DNA of 64,000 nt from JBEEJZ01 sp041168905 (lineage in GTDB: Bacteria; Pseudomonadota; Gammaproteobacteria; Burkholderiales; Burkholderiaceae_C): positions 1-64,000 of the forward strand of contig JBEEJZ010000238.1 in the NCBI GenBank assembly GCA_041168905.1, given 5' to 3'. The notes beneath the pieces are model-generated. The model searched no databases. It saw only the letters and a list, made by a program, of their open reading frames with translations, and was not told where the DNA came from. Each line of letters starts with the position of its first letter. The first letter of the stretch is position 1. This document shows, in pieces, positions 1 through 9,715 of this stretch. The translations under genes were made by a program, and so were the position numbers.

Positions 1-840
1 CTATTCAAGCAACTCGAGTCCGTTCGATGGAACATGGACAAGGACATTCCCTGGGACACCTTTGACGCGTCCCTCCTGTCCCCGGAACAGGCGCAAACCA
101 TCAAGATGAACGCCATCACCGAGTGGGCCGCATTGCCTGCCACCGAGATGTTCTTGCGTGACAACCGTGAAGACAGCGACTTCTCTGCTTTCATGTCGGT
201 GTGGTTCTTCGAGGAGCAAAAGCACTCGCTGGTCCTGATGGAGTACCTGAGGCGTTTTCGGCCGGAGCTGGTGCCGACCGAGCAGGAGCTGCACGATGTG
301 CGCTTCGAGTTTGACCCGGCCCCCGCCCTGGAAACCCTGATGCTCCACTTTTGTGGCGAGATCCGTCTCAATCACTGGTACCGCCGCGCCAGCGATTGGC
401 ATACCGAGCCTGTCATCAAGCACATCTACACCACGCTCAGTCAGGACGAGGCCCGCCATGGCGGTGCTTATCTGCGTTATATGCGTCGTGCCATCGGCAA
501 CTTTGGGCTGGAAGCCAAATCAGCCTTTGCCAAGGTGGGCGTGCTCATGGCCAGCGCACGGCGCACAGCCCAGGCACTGCATCCCACCAATCTGCATGTC
601 AACAAGACGCTGTACCCACGCGACACCGTGCAAAGCCGTTTGCCCAACCCGGACTGGCTGGAGCATTGGCTGGATAAGCAGATTCAATTTGATGCAGTGT
701 GGGAAGGCCGGGTGGTGGACCGCATCCTGCACAACATGGGTCTGCTGCTCAACCGCAGCTTTGCCACGGTACAAGACCTCAACAAGTACCGCAAGGAACT
801 GGCAAGCGAGCTCGCAGCAAGTTCAGCCAAGCCGGCTTAA
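1..840 (+). CDS. Ferritin-like di-iron protein (5' partial)
   Basis: The frame is open through the left edge, so the true start lies upstream. The first ATG inside the window (34) sits in continuous coding sequence and is probably not the start. The visible 279 residues contain two ExxH motifs (EQKH and EARH) and isolated glutamates on neighbouring helices (PATEMF, CGEIRLN). This is the pattern of a ferritin-like four-helix di-iron bundle. The family includes oxidases, hydroxylases and iron-handling proteins, and nothing here picks a substrate. The 3' end overlaps the convergent HD-domain gene by 18 bp, so there is no room for a terminator between them. Confidence 0.75.
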   Translation, partial: LFKQLESVRWNMDKDIPWDTFDASLLSPEQAQTIKMNAITEWAALPATEMFLRDNREDSDFSAFMSVWFFEEQKHSLVLMEYLRRFRPELVPTEQELHDVRFEFDPAPALETLMLHFCGEIRLNHWYRRASDWHTEPVIKHIYTTLSQDEARHGGAYLRYMRRAIGNFGLEAKSAFAKVGVLMASARRTAQALHPTNLHVNKTLYPRDTVQSRLPNPDWLEHWLDKQIQFDAVWEGRVVDRILHNMGLLLNRSFATVQDLNKYRKELASELAASSAKPA

Positions 841-2073
841 GGGCACAAAGCCAGTCAGCGGCAAGAACTTGGCCAGATTGATCACCACCCGGATGTTGCG
901 GTGGGGCACGCTGGCAATGACCCGAAATTCAGCCAGGCTGGTGTCACGCATGGCGTGTTCGGCGGTCGGGGTGCCAGATCGGCCAATGACCACGGCTACC
1001 CGCGGTGCGGTGGTGTTGGCGCTTCGACGCACCACCACGCCAATCTCGTTGTTGGCCAGTCTCACAAAAGTACCGGGTGGGTAGATGCCGACCGCCTTGA
1101 TCAAGGCTGAGCCCGCGGCGTCCACCTTGCGGTTTTCATCAAAAAACGTCGCCTGCATGGCGGTGGATGGTGCGGTGGGCTGGCGGCCGGCGCGTGGCGC
1201 CAGCTGCGCTGCAAACATGTCGGCCCGCTGAATCATGCGAGCCATGCGCTGGCCGGTGGACCGGCCTTCCAGTGGACCTGGCACACGCGTGTGGTGGTGC
1301 AAGACGGCTTCCAGCCAGTCAGCCTGGGTCACACCACGCTGGCGCAGCATGTCGCAGCTGCGTTGCGGGTGGTTGTCAACCTGCTGGCGCTGCAGGGGCG
1401 ACAGCGGCTCGGCCTGCTGGGCCAGGCGGTCCTGCAGGTCGGTCATGCCCAGGTTCATGGTGAGCGCGGCTTCGCAGATCAGCACCTGCTCCTTGGCGGG
1501 CCACTTCAGCACATCACGAGCAGCCATGCAGCAGATCGCGCTGACCAGCAGCGAGTGCGTGGCGCTGTAGCGCTTGACCTCTCCCGCCGAGAGGTAAATC
1601 AGGGCAAACAGAGCGCCGTCGGAGTTGCGGCGGATGTACTTGAACAAGCGCCCCACGATGCTTTCGACCCGATGCAAAAAGGTGGCCGGATGGTTGTCGC
1701 GCAGCAGCAAATTGGCTTGTTCCTGCAGGTCCAGCCAGTCAGGGGAATCGGAATCATCGTCGTCTTCGGCGGTGTTGCGCTTGGTGTGGGCCAGCAAGGT
1801 GTCAAAGCCGGTTTCGGCAATGCGTCCCAGCGGTTGCTCCTCGCGTACCAGCTCGTACAGCTGGCTGACATAGGCACGCCGGGCGCCTTCGAGCTCGGCG
1901 GCATCGACATAAAAATGGACGCCACGGTCCAGGATGGTTTCCAGGTCTTCGCGTGAGCTGATCACATAGCCTTTGTGGGCCAGCAAGGTGCCGTCCTCGC
2001 TGCGTACAGCGAAAGGCAGGGGTGACCCGATACGGATCGAGTCAGTGGGAACTTCAACCAGCTTGGTAGCCAT
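823..2073 (-). CDS. Degenerate HD-GYP-type signalling protein
   Basis: The predicted protein has 416 residues. I chose the ATG at 2073 (MATKLVEVPTDSIRIGS) over one seven codons upstream because the family usually begins close to this motif. The N-terminal 120 or so residues resemble the adaptor region found before HD-GYP domains. The following helical domain keeps the first histidine (HSLLVSA), a later DNHP and an HHH cluster. The HD pair itself reads MN (ALTMNLGM) and the GYP signature is absent. HD-GYP proteins normally hydrolyse c-di-GMP with a bound metal centre. With these ligands missing, this copy is more likely a binding or scaffold protein than an active phosphodiesterase; that is inference. 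Confidence 0.65.
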   Translation of the reverse strand: MATKLVEVPTDSIRIGSPLPFAVRSEDGTLLAHKGYVISSREDLETILDRGVHFYVDAAELEGARRAYVSQLYELVREEQPLGRIAETGFDTLLAHTKRNTAEDDDDSDSPDWLDLQEQANLLLRDNHPATFLHRVESIVGRLFKYIRRNSDGALFALIYLSAGEVKRYSATHSLLVSAICCMAARDVLKWPAKEQVLICEAALTMNLGMTDLQDRLAQQAEPLSPLQRQQVDNHPQRSCDMLRQRGVTQADWLEAVLHHHTRVPGPLEGRSTGQRMARMIQRADMFAAQLAPRAGRQPTAPSTAMQATFFDENRKVDAAGSALIKAVGIYPPGTFVRLANNEIGVVVRRSANTTAPRVAVVIGRSGTPTAEHAMRDTSLAEFRVIASVPHRNIRVVINLAKFLPLTGFVPLSRLG

Positions 2074-2183
2074 TGCAGAATTATGCGCTCGCACACTCGG
2101 GTCTGATCGCCAGAAAAGACCCCGGACTCATGGGCAGATTGGAGCCGATTCTGTCCGCGAACTGGGCAGGGGCAGGCGCGGTT

Positions 2184-3341
2184 TCACACTGCCGCAGCAC
2201 CTGCCGAGGCGTGGCAAACGTAGATGTGGGCTGGCTCTCCCTCCGGCGAACGGTAATGCGTTTCGATGGCGGATCGCACCGCAGGGACACGGGCCTCGGG
2301 CAACACCGCCACGATGCAGCCGCCAAAACCACCGCCGGTCATGCGGGCACCGCCTTCTGTGCCGATGGCCTGTTGCGCAATGGCCACCAGCTGGTCGACA
2401 GCGGGCACGGTGATAGCAAAGTCATCGCGCATGGATGTGTGGGACTGCGCCATCAGTGCACCCAGACGGGTGAGGTCTCCTTCAGACAGCGCGAGCGCCG
2501 CATCCAGTGTGCGCTGGTTCTCGGTGACGATGTGTCGCGCCCGGCGCAGCACCGTGGCGTCGAGCCCGTTGGCCTCGGCAGACAGACGCTCCAGGCTGAG
2601 GTCACGCAACGCTGGTACCTGGTAATGCCGGGCGGCCGCTTCGCACTGGGCGCGACGGGTGTTGTATTCGCTTTCCACCAGCCCGCGCCGCACCCGCGAG
2701 TGAACAATCATCACCGCCACACCCTCGGGTACAGGCACAGAGCGGGTGTCCAGGCTGCGGCAGTCGATCAGCAGAGCGTGCCCGGCTTCGCCCCGGGCCG
2801 AAATCAGCTGGTCCATGATGCCGCAGTTGCAGCCCACAAAGTCGTTTTCGGCCCGCTGCGCCAATTGGGCCAGGGCAGTGGCCGACAGGTCCAGCCCGCA
2901 CACATGCTTGAAGGTTTGCCCCACGGCCACCTCCAGGGAGGCCGATGAGGACAGGCCCGCACCTTGCGGCACATTGCCGGCGATGGCCAGGTCCAGGCCT
3001 TGCAAGGCATGGCCGGCTTCGCGCAGGAGCTTGACCACGCCGCGCACATAGTTGGCCCACAGGGCATCGGGGTGCGGAACGATGGGTTCGTCGAGCGAGA
3101 ACAGGTCCAGCGCCTGGCCCATGTCGCAGGCCAGCACGTGCACCTGGCGATCACTGCGCGGGCGGGCGGCGATCAGCGTGTGGTAATCGATGGCGCAGGG
3201 CAGCACGAAACCGTCGTTGTAATCAGTGTGCTCGCCGATCAGGTTGACGCGGCCCGGCGCTTGCACCCAGGCGCTGGGCAGGCCGCCAAAGTGCTGCGCA
3301 AAGGCGGTCTGGACACGGTCATGCAGGGGGGAATGAAACAT
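2184..3341 (-). CDS. galK: Galactokinase
   Basis: This gene encodes a 385-residue GHMP-family kinase, close to the 382 residues of E. coli GalK. It phosphorylates alpha-D-galactose with ATP, the entry step of the Leloir pathway in the cytoplasm. The galactokinase signature GRVNLIGEHTDY lies near residue 30, the ATP-binding motif GAGLSSSASLEVA near residue 130, and the C-terminal GHMP motif TGGGFGGC near residue 345. The open frame extends upstream, but MFHSPLHDRVQ at 3341 is the natural start; the extra 95 codons have no family counterpart and overlap galT. It is the last gene of the minus-strand arm of the galactoside locus, 40 bp after galT. Confidence 0.95.
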   Translation of the reverse strand: MFHSPLHDRVQTAFAQHFGGLPSAWVQAPGRVNLIGEHTDYNDGFVLPCAIDYHTLIAARPRSDRQVHVLACDMGQALDLFSLDEPIVPHPDALWANYVRGVVKLLREAGHALQGLDLAIAGNVPQGAGLSSSASLEVAVGQTFKHVCGLDLSATALAQLAQRAENDFVGCNCGIMDQLISARGEAGHALLIDCRSLDTRSVPVPEGVAVMIVHSRVRRGLVESEYNTRRAQCEAAARHYQVPALRDLSLERLSAEANGLDATVLRRARHIVTENQRTLDAALALSEGDLTRLGALMAQSHTSMRDDFAITVPAVDQLVAIAQQAIGTEGGARMTGGGFGGCIVAVLPEARVPAVRSAIETHYRSPEGEPAHIYVCHASAGAAAV

Positions 3342-3381
3342 GGCTGGGCAAAAAATGAGTACGGGTCGCGCCGGCGAACCC

Positions 3382-4422
3382 TCAGGCTTGGCGGTAATGC
3401 ACCGTGGCTTGCGCACGCAGGCGCTCGGCGGCTTGTTCGGGGGTGAGGTCGCGTTGTGCCTCCGCCAGCATCTCAAAGCCGACCATGAACTTGCGCACCG
3501 TGGCCGAGCGCAGCAGGGGCGGATAAAAGTGGGCGTGCAGCTGCCACGCGCCTGGGTCCTGGCCGTCAAAGGGTGCGCCGTGCCAGCCCATGGAATACGG
3601 AAAACTGGTCTGGAACAGGTTGTCATAGCGGGTGGTGAGCTCTTTCAGCGCCCGTGCCAAATCCGCGCGCTGCTCCAGCTGGAGCTGCGGCATCTGCTGC
3701 ACCGCAAAACGCGGCAACAACAGGGTCTCAAAAGGCCAGGTGGCCCAGTAAGGCACGATGGCCAGCCAGTGCTCGGTCTGCACCACCATGCGCGGGCAGT
3801 TGGCTTCGCGCTCGGCCACATCCAGCAGCAAGGGTCGGCCGTGCTGGGCCAGGTAGTCGCGCTGGTGGCGGTCTTCGGTCGCCGCTTCGTTGGGCAGGTG
3901 GCCAGTGGCCCAGATCTGGCCGTGCGGATGCGGCTGCGAGCAGCCCATGATGGCCCCCTTGTTCTCGAACACCTGCACCCAGGCATGGGTCTGGCCCAGC
4001 TCGGCGGTCTGATCGCTCCAGGTGTCGATCACGCCGGCGATGGCAGATAAGCTTATTTCGGGCAAGGTCAGGCTGTGGTCGGGCGAAAAGCAGACCACCC
4101 GGCTGGTGCCCCGTGCCTCATGTTGCTGAAACAGGGGGTCGCCACCGGGGGGTGATTCAGGCACCTGTGGCAGCAGTGCGGCGTGGTCATTGGTGAACAC
4201 AAAAGTGCCGGTGTAGGCGGGGTTCACATCGCCGCTGACCCGCGTGTTGCCCGCGCACAGGTAACACGCGGGGTCGTAGCGCAGGCGTTCGTCTGGCGCA
4301 GTGCCTTCCTGCTGACCCTGCCAGGGGCGCAGCGCACGGTGCGGTGACACCAGCACCCACTGGCCGGTCAGCGGATTGCGTCGGCGGTGGGAGTGCTGCG
4401 TGGGATCGAAAAACTCGCCCAT
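3382..4422 (-). CDS. galT: Galactose-1-phosphate uridylyltransferase
   Basis: This 346-residue protein exchanges UMP between UDP-glucose and galactose-1-phosphate, the second Leloir step. The active-site motif SQPHPHGQIW, with the nucleophilic histidine, is present, as is the N-terminal zinc-type pair CYLC. A second His-rich segment (LHAHFYPP) near the C-terminus also fits the GalT class I fold. The start at 4422 lies 3 bp from the galE stop and 40 bp from galK, so the three Leloir genes form one transcription unit in the order galE-galT-galK. Length matches E. coli GalT (348 residues). Confidence 0.95.
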   Translation of the reverse strand: MGEFFDPTQHSHRRRNPLTGQWVLVSPHRALRPWQGQQEGTAPDERLRYDPACYLCAGNTRVSGDVNPAYTGTFVFTNDHAALLPQVPESPPGGDPLFQQHEARGTSRVVCFSPDHSLTLPEISLSAIAGVIDTWSDQTAELGQTHAWVQVFENKGAIMGCSQPHPHGQIWATGHLPNEAATEDRHQRDYLAQHGRPLLLDVAEREANCPRMVVQTEHWLAIVPYWATWPFETLLLPRFAVQQMPQLQLEQRADLARALKELTTRYDNLFQTSFPYSMGWHGAPFDGQDPGAWQLHAHFYPPLLRSATVRKFMVGFEMLAEAQRDLTPEQAAERLRAQATVHYRQA

Positions 4423-4425
4423 GGG

Positions 4426-5433
4426 TCAGTAGCCTTGTGGATGTTCGGATTGCCAGCGCCAGGTGTCGGCGCACATCTGATCCAGGCCCCGGGTCACGCG
4501 CCAGCCGAGCTCGGCAGCGGCTTTGGTCGGGTCAGCCCAGTAAGCGGCCAGGTCGCCGGCACGCCGCGGGGCCACGGTGTGCGGCAGTTCGCGTCCGCAG
4601 GCCTGGCTGAAGGCGGCCAGCATCTGCAGCACGCTGTGACCGTGGCCAGCGCCCAGGTTGTAGGTGTGCATGCCGGCATGGCCATGGCCGTGGCGCAAGG
4701 CAGCCAGATGACCTTCGGCCAGGTCCATCACATGGATGTAGTCACGCACGCCGGTGCCGTCCGCCGTGGGGTAATCGTTGCCAAAGACCTGCAGCGCCGC
4801 GCGTCGGCCCACTGCCACCTGGGCGATGAACGGCATCAGGTTGTTGGGCACGCCTTGCGGGTCTTCGCCCATCAGTCCGCTGTCATGCGCACCCACCGGG
4901 TTGAAGTAGCGCAGCGCGGTCATGGACCAACCCGGCTCGCTGGCCACCACGTCGGCCAGGATCTGCTCGACCATCAGCTTGGTGCGGCCATAGGGGTTGC
5001 TGGGGGCCAGTGCGGCGTCTTCGCGCAGCGGCATGACCGTGGATTCGGCATAGACCGTGGCCGACGAGCTGAACACCAGGGTGCGCACGCCTGCCTCGCG
5101 CATGGTCGTGAGCAGCACATGGGTGCCGTACACATTGTTGTCGTAGTAAGCCAGCGGCTGGGCCACAGATTCGCCCACCGCCTTGAGCCCTGCGAAGTGG
5201 ATGACGGCGTCGATGGCGTGCTCCCGCAGCACCCGGGCCAACAGCGAGGTGTCGCGGATGTCGCCCTGTACCAGAGTGGGCGCACGACCCGCCAGCCGGG
5301 CGATGCGTTCCAGCACAGCAGGCTTGCTGTTGCGGAAGTTGTCCAGCACCACCGGGTTCAAACCGGCCTGGAGCAGTTGCAAGGTGGTGTGGCTGCCGAT
5401 ATAGCCGGCGCCGCCAGTCACGAGGATGTTCAT
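4426..5433 (-). CDS. galE: UDP-glucose 4-epimerase
   Basis: This 335-residue short-chain dehydrogenase/reductase interconverts UDP-galactose and UDP-glucose, regenerating the co-substrate of GalT. The NAD-binding glycine motif TGGAGYIGSH starts at residue 6. The catalytic serine lies in VFSSSATVY, and the Tyr/Lys pair in NPYGRTK (YxxxK). Length and motifs match bacterial GalE (338 residues in E. coli). It sits 4 bp downstream of the GH36 alpha-galactosidase stop and 3 bp upstream of galT, consistent with tight co-expression. Confidence 0.95.
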   Translation of the reverse strand: MNILVTGGAGYIGSHTTLQLLQAGLNPVVLDNFRNSKPAVLERIARLAGRAPTLVQGDIRDTSLLARVLREHAIDAVIHFAGLKAVGESVAQPLAYYDNNVYGTHVLLTTMREAGVRTLVFSSSATVYAESTVMPLREDAALAPSNPYGRTKLMVEQILADVVASEPGWSMTALRYFNPVGAHDSGLMGEDPQGVPNNLMPFIAQVAVGRRAALQVFGNDYPTADGTGVRDYIHVMDLAEGHLAALRHGHGHAGMHTYNLGAGHGHSVLQMLAAFSQACGRELPHTVAPRRAGDLAAYWADPTKAAAELGWRVTRGLDQMCADTWRWQSEHPQGY

Positions 5434-5437
5434 GGAT

Positions 5438-7618
5438 CTATTCTCGTTCCAGGCGCACGATGAAAGCCGTCTCGGCCTGGGCCCGTGGCAGGGGCAGGCC
5501 CGCCTGAGCCAGCCAGGCGCCGTCCAGGCTCAGACCCTCGGGCGTGTTGAGGACATCAAAGAAGGCGGCCGTGTGGTGTGGGCCGCTGGCGCGCACCGTG
5601 CCCTCGGGCAGCAGTTCGCGCACCCGGTAGCGAGCCTGGGTGTCCAGCATAGGCAGGCGCAGCGTGGGTGTGTAGCGGTGCGAGGTGGGCGCCACCCGGT
5701 ACACGAGCAGCAGCACATCCTTGGCATCGGGCTCGCCATGGGCTTGCCAGACCAGGCCGTCATCGACGCTGCCGCGCCAGACCTGGCCCTGGTGCAGGCG
5801 CTCGCGCAGCTGCTTGTAAAGGCTGATCCAGTGACGCAGCTCGGCGGTGTCTTTCTCATCGAGGTGGCGCACATCCAGCTCGACACCCAGGTGGCCGGGC
5901 AGTGCCACAGCGGCCCGAAAAGCCATGTTTTGCGTGCGGCCGGTGGTGTGCGCCGGGGCCGTGCCCACATGCGCACCCATGATTTCGGGCGGGAAAAACT
6001 GCAGGAATCCGCGCTGGATGTTGACCCGGGAGAGCGCGTCGATGCAGTCGCTGGTCCAGACCCGGTGTGTGTGGCGCAGCACGGCAAAGTCGATGCGCCC
6101 GCCGCCGCCCGAACAGCTCTCGATCTCGACCTGGGGGTGGGCTGCGCGCAGGCGCGCCATCAGCGCGTAGGCCGCGTGCACCTGTGCCCGAAAGCCGGCG
6201 CAGCCGTTGGCCAGGCCTGCGGTGGTGAGGTCGCGGTTGTGGTCCCATTTCAGGTAGCCAATGGGGTGCGCCGCCAGCAGGGCCGATATTTTGTCGAACA
6301 GATAGTCACTGGCCTCGGGCCGGGAGATGTCCAGCACCAGCTGGTTGCGTGCGGTGATCAGCGGGCGACCGGCCAGTTGCAGCGCCCAGTCAGGGTGGGC
6401 GCGGAACAGCTCGCTGTCGGGGTTGACCATCTCGGGCTCGACCCACAGGCCAAATTCCATGCCCAGCGCATTGACGTGGGCGATCAATTCCCCCAGACCG
6501 GCCGGAAACTTGGTTTCGTCCGGCCACCAGTCGCCCAGCGCAGCACGGTCGTGGTGGCGGCCATGAAACCAGCCGTCGTCCAGCACAAAGCGCTCGATAC
6601 CCACGGCTGCTGCCGCGTCAGCCAGCGACTTGACCTTGTCCGGATAGACGTCGAAGTAAAAGCCTTCCCAGGTGTTGAGGTGCACCGGGCGCGGGCGCAT
6701 CTGGCCGCCTGGCCAGTTCAGGCGGGCGCGCAGTTCGGTGTGAAAGTTGGCCGCCAGGCCGTTGTAGCCGGCCTGCGAGCAACTGGCCACCACTTGGGGC
6801 GTTTGCAGCGTGGCGCCCGCAGCCAGCCGGCCTTCACCCGGGGCCAGCCATTCGCCCATTTGCCATTGGTATTGGCCATCGTGCAGCCACTCGATGGTTT
6901 GCTGGTGATTGCCGGACCAGGCCAGATGCGCGCCAAACACCAGGCCGGCGTCGTCCGTGGTGCCCGGCGTGCTGACCACCGCACCCGGAAAACAGTCGTG
7001 CGTGGTGCGGCCACGCCGGCTTTCACGGCGCCACAGGCTGCGCGTCAGGGCCTCGTTGCATTCGATGAACTCGTTGACGTGCTGGCCGGCATAAAAGCGC
7101 ACGGCATGGCTGTGGCCAGGCAGAGGCAAAGTGCCCGCTGCCAGCCACTGCACGTCGATGGGCTGCTCGCTCTGGTTGGTCAAGGCGCTGCTCATGGTGA
7201 GCACATCGCTGGCGGCGTCCAGCTTGAGCGTCACAGTCAGCAGCAGGCGGGCGACCGGGTCGCGCAACAACAGCCGCACGGCACTGGCCTGCGCGTCGCG
7301 CTGCAGCCACTCCACCTCGCAGGCGGTAAAGGCCTGGGCAAAGTCTTGCCCGTCGCGATGGGCCAGCAGGGCGCTTTGCCCAAACCAGCCCACGCCAAAG
7401 GTGGGCGCCAGCGTCAGCGGCTGGTCGAGGTCGAGCATGAAAGAGGGCAAGGGGCGGGTGGCGCGCAAGTCCATGCCGGGCGTGGCCTGGTCGGGCAGGC
7501 GCGGGCCCCAGTAGCGCCAGAGAGGTGCCTCGTCGAGGCGTCTTTCCAGCACCAGCGAGCTGTGGCGGCTGTGCAGGACCAGATAGTCGGCGGGAGAGTG
7601 AGTGTGTGCAGTGTTCAA
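5438..7618 (-). CDS. Alpha-galactosidase, glycoside hydrolase family 36
   Basis: This 726-residue enzyme removes terminal alpha-galactose from substrates such as melibiose and raffinose. It is a retaining GH36 glycosidase of the usual bacterial length. The nucleophile aspartate is in LKWDHNRDL (about D459) and the acid/base aspartate in WTSDCID (about D524). The beta-sandwich N-terminal domain and the WEGFYFD/DDGWF stretch of the (beta/alpha)8 barrel are also visible. No signal peptide is seen, so it should act in the cytoplasm on imported oligosaccharide. The locus encodes a second, unrelated alpha-galactosidase (GH4) on the opposite arm. The gene is 72 bp downstream of the GH42 gene and 4 bp upstream of galE. 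Confidence 0.93.
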   Translation of the reverse strand: MNTAHTHSPADYLVLHSRHSSLVLERRLDEAPLWRYWGPRLPDQATPGMDLRATRPLPSFMLDLDQPLTLAPTFGVGWFGQSALLAHRDGQDFAQAFTACEVEWLQRDAQASAVRLLLRDPVARLLLTVTLKLDAASDVLTMSSALTNQSEQPIDVQWLAAGTLPLPGHSHAVRFYAGQHVNEFIECNEALTRSLWRRESRRGRTTHDCFPGAVVSTPGTTDDAGLVFGAHLAWSGNHQQTIEWLHDGQYQWQMGEWLAPGEGRLAAGATLQTPQVVASCSQAGYNGLAANFHTELRARLNWPGGQMRPRPVHLNTWEGFYFDVYPDKVKSLADAAAAVGIERFVLDDGWFHGRHHDRAALGDWWPDETKFPAGLGELIAHVNALGMEFGLWVEPEMVNPDSELFRAHPDWALQLAGRPLITARNQLVLDISRPEASDYLFDKISALLAAHPIGYLKWDHNRDLTTAGLANGCAGFRAQVHAAYALMARLRAAHPQVEIESCSGGGGRIDFAVLRHTHRVWTSDCIDALSRVNIQRGFLQFFPPEIMGAHVGTAPAHTTGRTQNMAFRAAVALPGHLGVELDVRHLDEKDTAELRHWISLYKQLRERLHQGQVWRGSVDDGLVWQAHGEPDAKDVLLLVYRVAPTSHRYTPTLRLPMLDTQARYRVRELLPEGTVRASGPHHTAAFFDVLNTPEGLSLDGAWLAQAGLPLPRAQAETAFIVRLERE

Positions 7619-7690
7619 GGTGTTTCAAGCCGGCGAGGCCGGTGTCCTGTCGAATGAGGTCGAATAGGGTCTGATAAGTGAGCTGGTTGA

Positions 7691-9688
7691 TCAGCTGCGC
7701 CAGATGGCCACGCTACAGGGGGCCAGTTCTGCACTGCCCAACAGGGCTTGCGCCGGTTCGGGAGGCGCAAAGTGGGCGACCTGGTTTGAAAAATTGCAGA
7801 CCACGGTGAGTGCGCCGATACGACTCACACGCAGCCTCTGCGGCAGGTCCAGGGTGGTCAGGCCGGCGTCGTGCGCGGCAAGTTTGAGCAGCCTTCGCCA
7901 GCCCGCATCGTCGAGCCAGGCCGCCACGCTGCGGGTGCGTTCGTGTCGGGCAACGGCGGCGCGGCCATCGTCAAATTGGGCCTCGGCCTGTGCGCCCTGT
8001 AGCAGCCAGTCCTCGCGCCACCGTGTGGACACCGTGTCGGGCGGGGCGTCAGGGCCGGTCCAGCGCACGGTTTCCTGCATGCCGGGCGGCAAGGACGCCA
8101 CGCGCTGCACCTGCAGGCCGGCCAGGGCCTGCAAGGGGCCTGGTGCCAGGTTCTGAGGGACTTGCAGATCGGGGGTTTTGGAACCGGCGCGCGGGCCCAG
8201 AACGATGTGGGCCGTGGAATTGGTGAGTTGCTGCAGCAGGGATGCGGGCACCTGCCACTGGGCTGGCAGCACCACCAGCCGGTAGCTACCCAGTGGCGCA
8301 TGCGGACTGACGATGTCCACATCCAGGCCCAGGCCACGCAGGGCGCTGTAAACGCGAAAACTCAGCTCCAGGGCGTTGTAGTCGGCCCCATGGGGCTGAA
8401 TCTGGCTCATCCAGAGCGATTCGTAATCGAAGACCAGCGCCACGGGCGCATACACCCGCAAATGCGCCGCCCCTGTGGCCAGGTCCGGAGGATTGGGGGC
8501 GATTTGTGCGGCCAGTGCCTGCAATTCCTGGCCGACCTGGGTGGCCTCGACACCGCCCTGGTCCAGGCTGCGGTCGGGCCTGTGCAGGCCGGTGTGCATC
8601 TGCTCCTGTGCAAAAGGGGCTTGGCGCCAGCGGAAATAGCTCACCACCTCGGCGCCGTGGGCAAAGGCCTGCCAGGTCCATAGGCGCACCATGCCGTCCA
8701 GCGGCGCCGGGTTCCACTGCGCCCAGTTGACCGGGCCGGGCTGCTGCTCCATCACCCACCAACGGCCTCCTGCGCACATGCCTCGGTACAGGTCGTGGTG
8801 AAAGGCCGGAATATCCGGGTGACCGGTGCGGGCCCAGCGCACTTTCTCGGCGGCGGTCAAAAAGAAGTTCTGCGTGAAGCCCAGGGGGTAGCTGTCCCAG
8901 GTGGCGATGTCCAGATCGGCCGCCACATCGTGGTGGTTGAACTCGGTGAAAAAGCCCATGAAGTTGTGCGAAACCGGCCGCCCCGGCGAGCAGGCGCGCA
9001 GGATCTCGACCTGCTCCCGGTTGAAGGCCACAACCTCGTCGGATGCAAAGCGGCGCCAGTCCAGCCGGTTCGAGGGGTTGGCCTCGGTCACGGTGCCTGT
9101 GGGCAGGTCCACCTCGTCAAAGCTGCGGTATTCCTGGCTCCAGAACACGGTGCCCCAGGCGGTGTTGAGGGCGTCTACGGTGCCGTAACGCACGGCCAGC
9201 CAGCGCCGAAAGCCGGCCCGTGCCGCAGGTGAGGTGCTCAGAATGGTGTCGTGACAGCCGTATTCGTTGTCGGTCTGCCAGGCGACCACAGCGGGATGCT
9301 GGCCGTAGCGTTCGGCCACCTGGCGGCAGATGCGGCGCGACTGCGCCCGGTAGCCGGGGCTGGAAAAACAGTAGTGCCTGCGCGAGCCAAAGCCGCGTGG
9401 CTGGCCTTGCAGGTCCCAGGCCAGGGTCTCGGGCTCGGCATCGATCAACCACTTGGGCGGCGTGGCGGTGGGCGTGCACATCACCACGCCCAGACCTTGC
9501 GCATGCAGCGTGTCGATGGCGCGATCCAGCCAGGCCCAATCAAACACGCCCGGTGAAGGCTCGATACGACTCCAGGCAAATTCGGCAATGCGCACCACCG
9601 AGATGCCCATCTCCCGCATGCGCCGGGCGTCATCGGCCCACCAGGCCTCGGGCCAGTGTTCAGGGTAGTAGCAAACGCCCAGCTTCAT
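7691..9688 (-). CDS. Beta-galactosidase, glycoside hydrolase family 42
   Basis: This protein of about 665 residues is a GH42 retaining beta-galactosidase. The barrel begins at once with LGVCYYPEHWPE. The acid/base glutamate is in WQTDNEYG (about E142) and the nucleophile in WVMEQQPGPVNW (about E314). No export signal is present. I place the start at 9688 (MKLGVCYYPEHW), which has AAGG five bases upstream. The ATG at 9703, five codons earlier, has AGGA only three bases away and remains possible. The gene follows the transporter ATPase closely, so beta-galactosides such as lactose are plausible additional substrates of the locus. Confidence 0.93.
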   Translation of the reverse strand: MKLGVCYYPEHWPEAWWADDARRMREMGISVVRIAEFAWSRIEPSPGVFDWAWLDRAIDTLHAQGLGVVMCTPTATPPKWLIDAEPETLAWDLQGQPRGFGSRRHYCFSSPGYRAQSRRICRQVAERYGQHPAVVAWQTDNEYGCHDTILSTSPAARAGFRRWLAVRYGTVDALNTAWGTVFWSQEYRSFDEVDLPTGTVTEANPSNRLDWRRFASDEVVAFNREQVEILRACSPGRPVSHNFMGFFTEFNHHDVAADLDIATWDSYPLGFTQNFFLTAAEKVRWARTGHPDIPAFHHDLYRGMCAGGRWWVMEQQPGPVNWAQWNPAPLDGMVRLWTWQAFAHGAEVVSYFRWRQAPFAQEQMHTGLHRPDRSLDQGGVEATQVGQELQALAAQIAPNPPDLATGAAHLRVYAPVALVFDYESLWMSQIQPHGADYNALELSFRVYSALRGLGLDVDIVSPHAPLGSYRLVVLPAQWQVPASLLQQLTNSTAHIVLGPRAGSKTPDLQVPQNLAPGPLQALAGLQVQRVASLPPGMQETVRWTGPDAPPDTVSTRWREDWLLQGAQAEAQFDDGRAAVARHERTRSVAAWLDDAGWRRLLKLAAHDAGLTTLDLPQRLRVSRIGALTVVCNFSNQVAHFAPPEPAQALLGSAELAPCSVAIWRS

Positions 9689-9715
9689 GACTGCCTTGTG
9701 CATCTTCCTGCCGAA

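Noticed and set aside
5426..7657. A 743-codon plus-strand open frame across the GH36 gene
   Set aside because: The GH36 catalytic motifs are on the minus strand; the plus-strand product is low-complexity and matches nothing I recognise. Long antisense frames are expected at this base composition.
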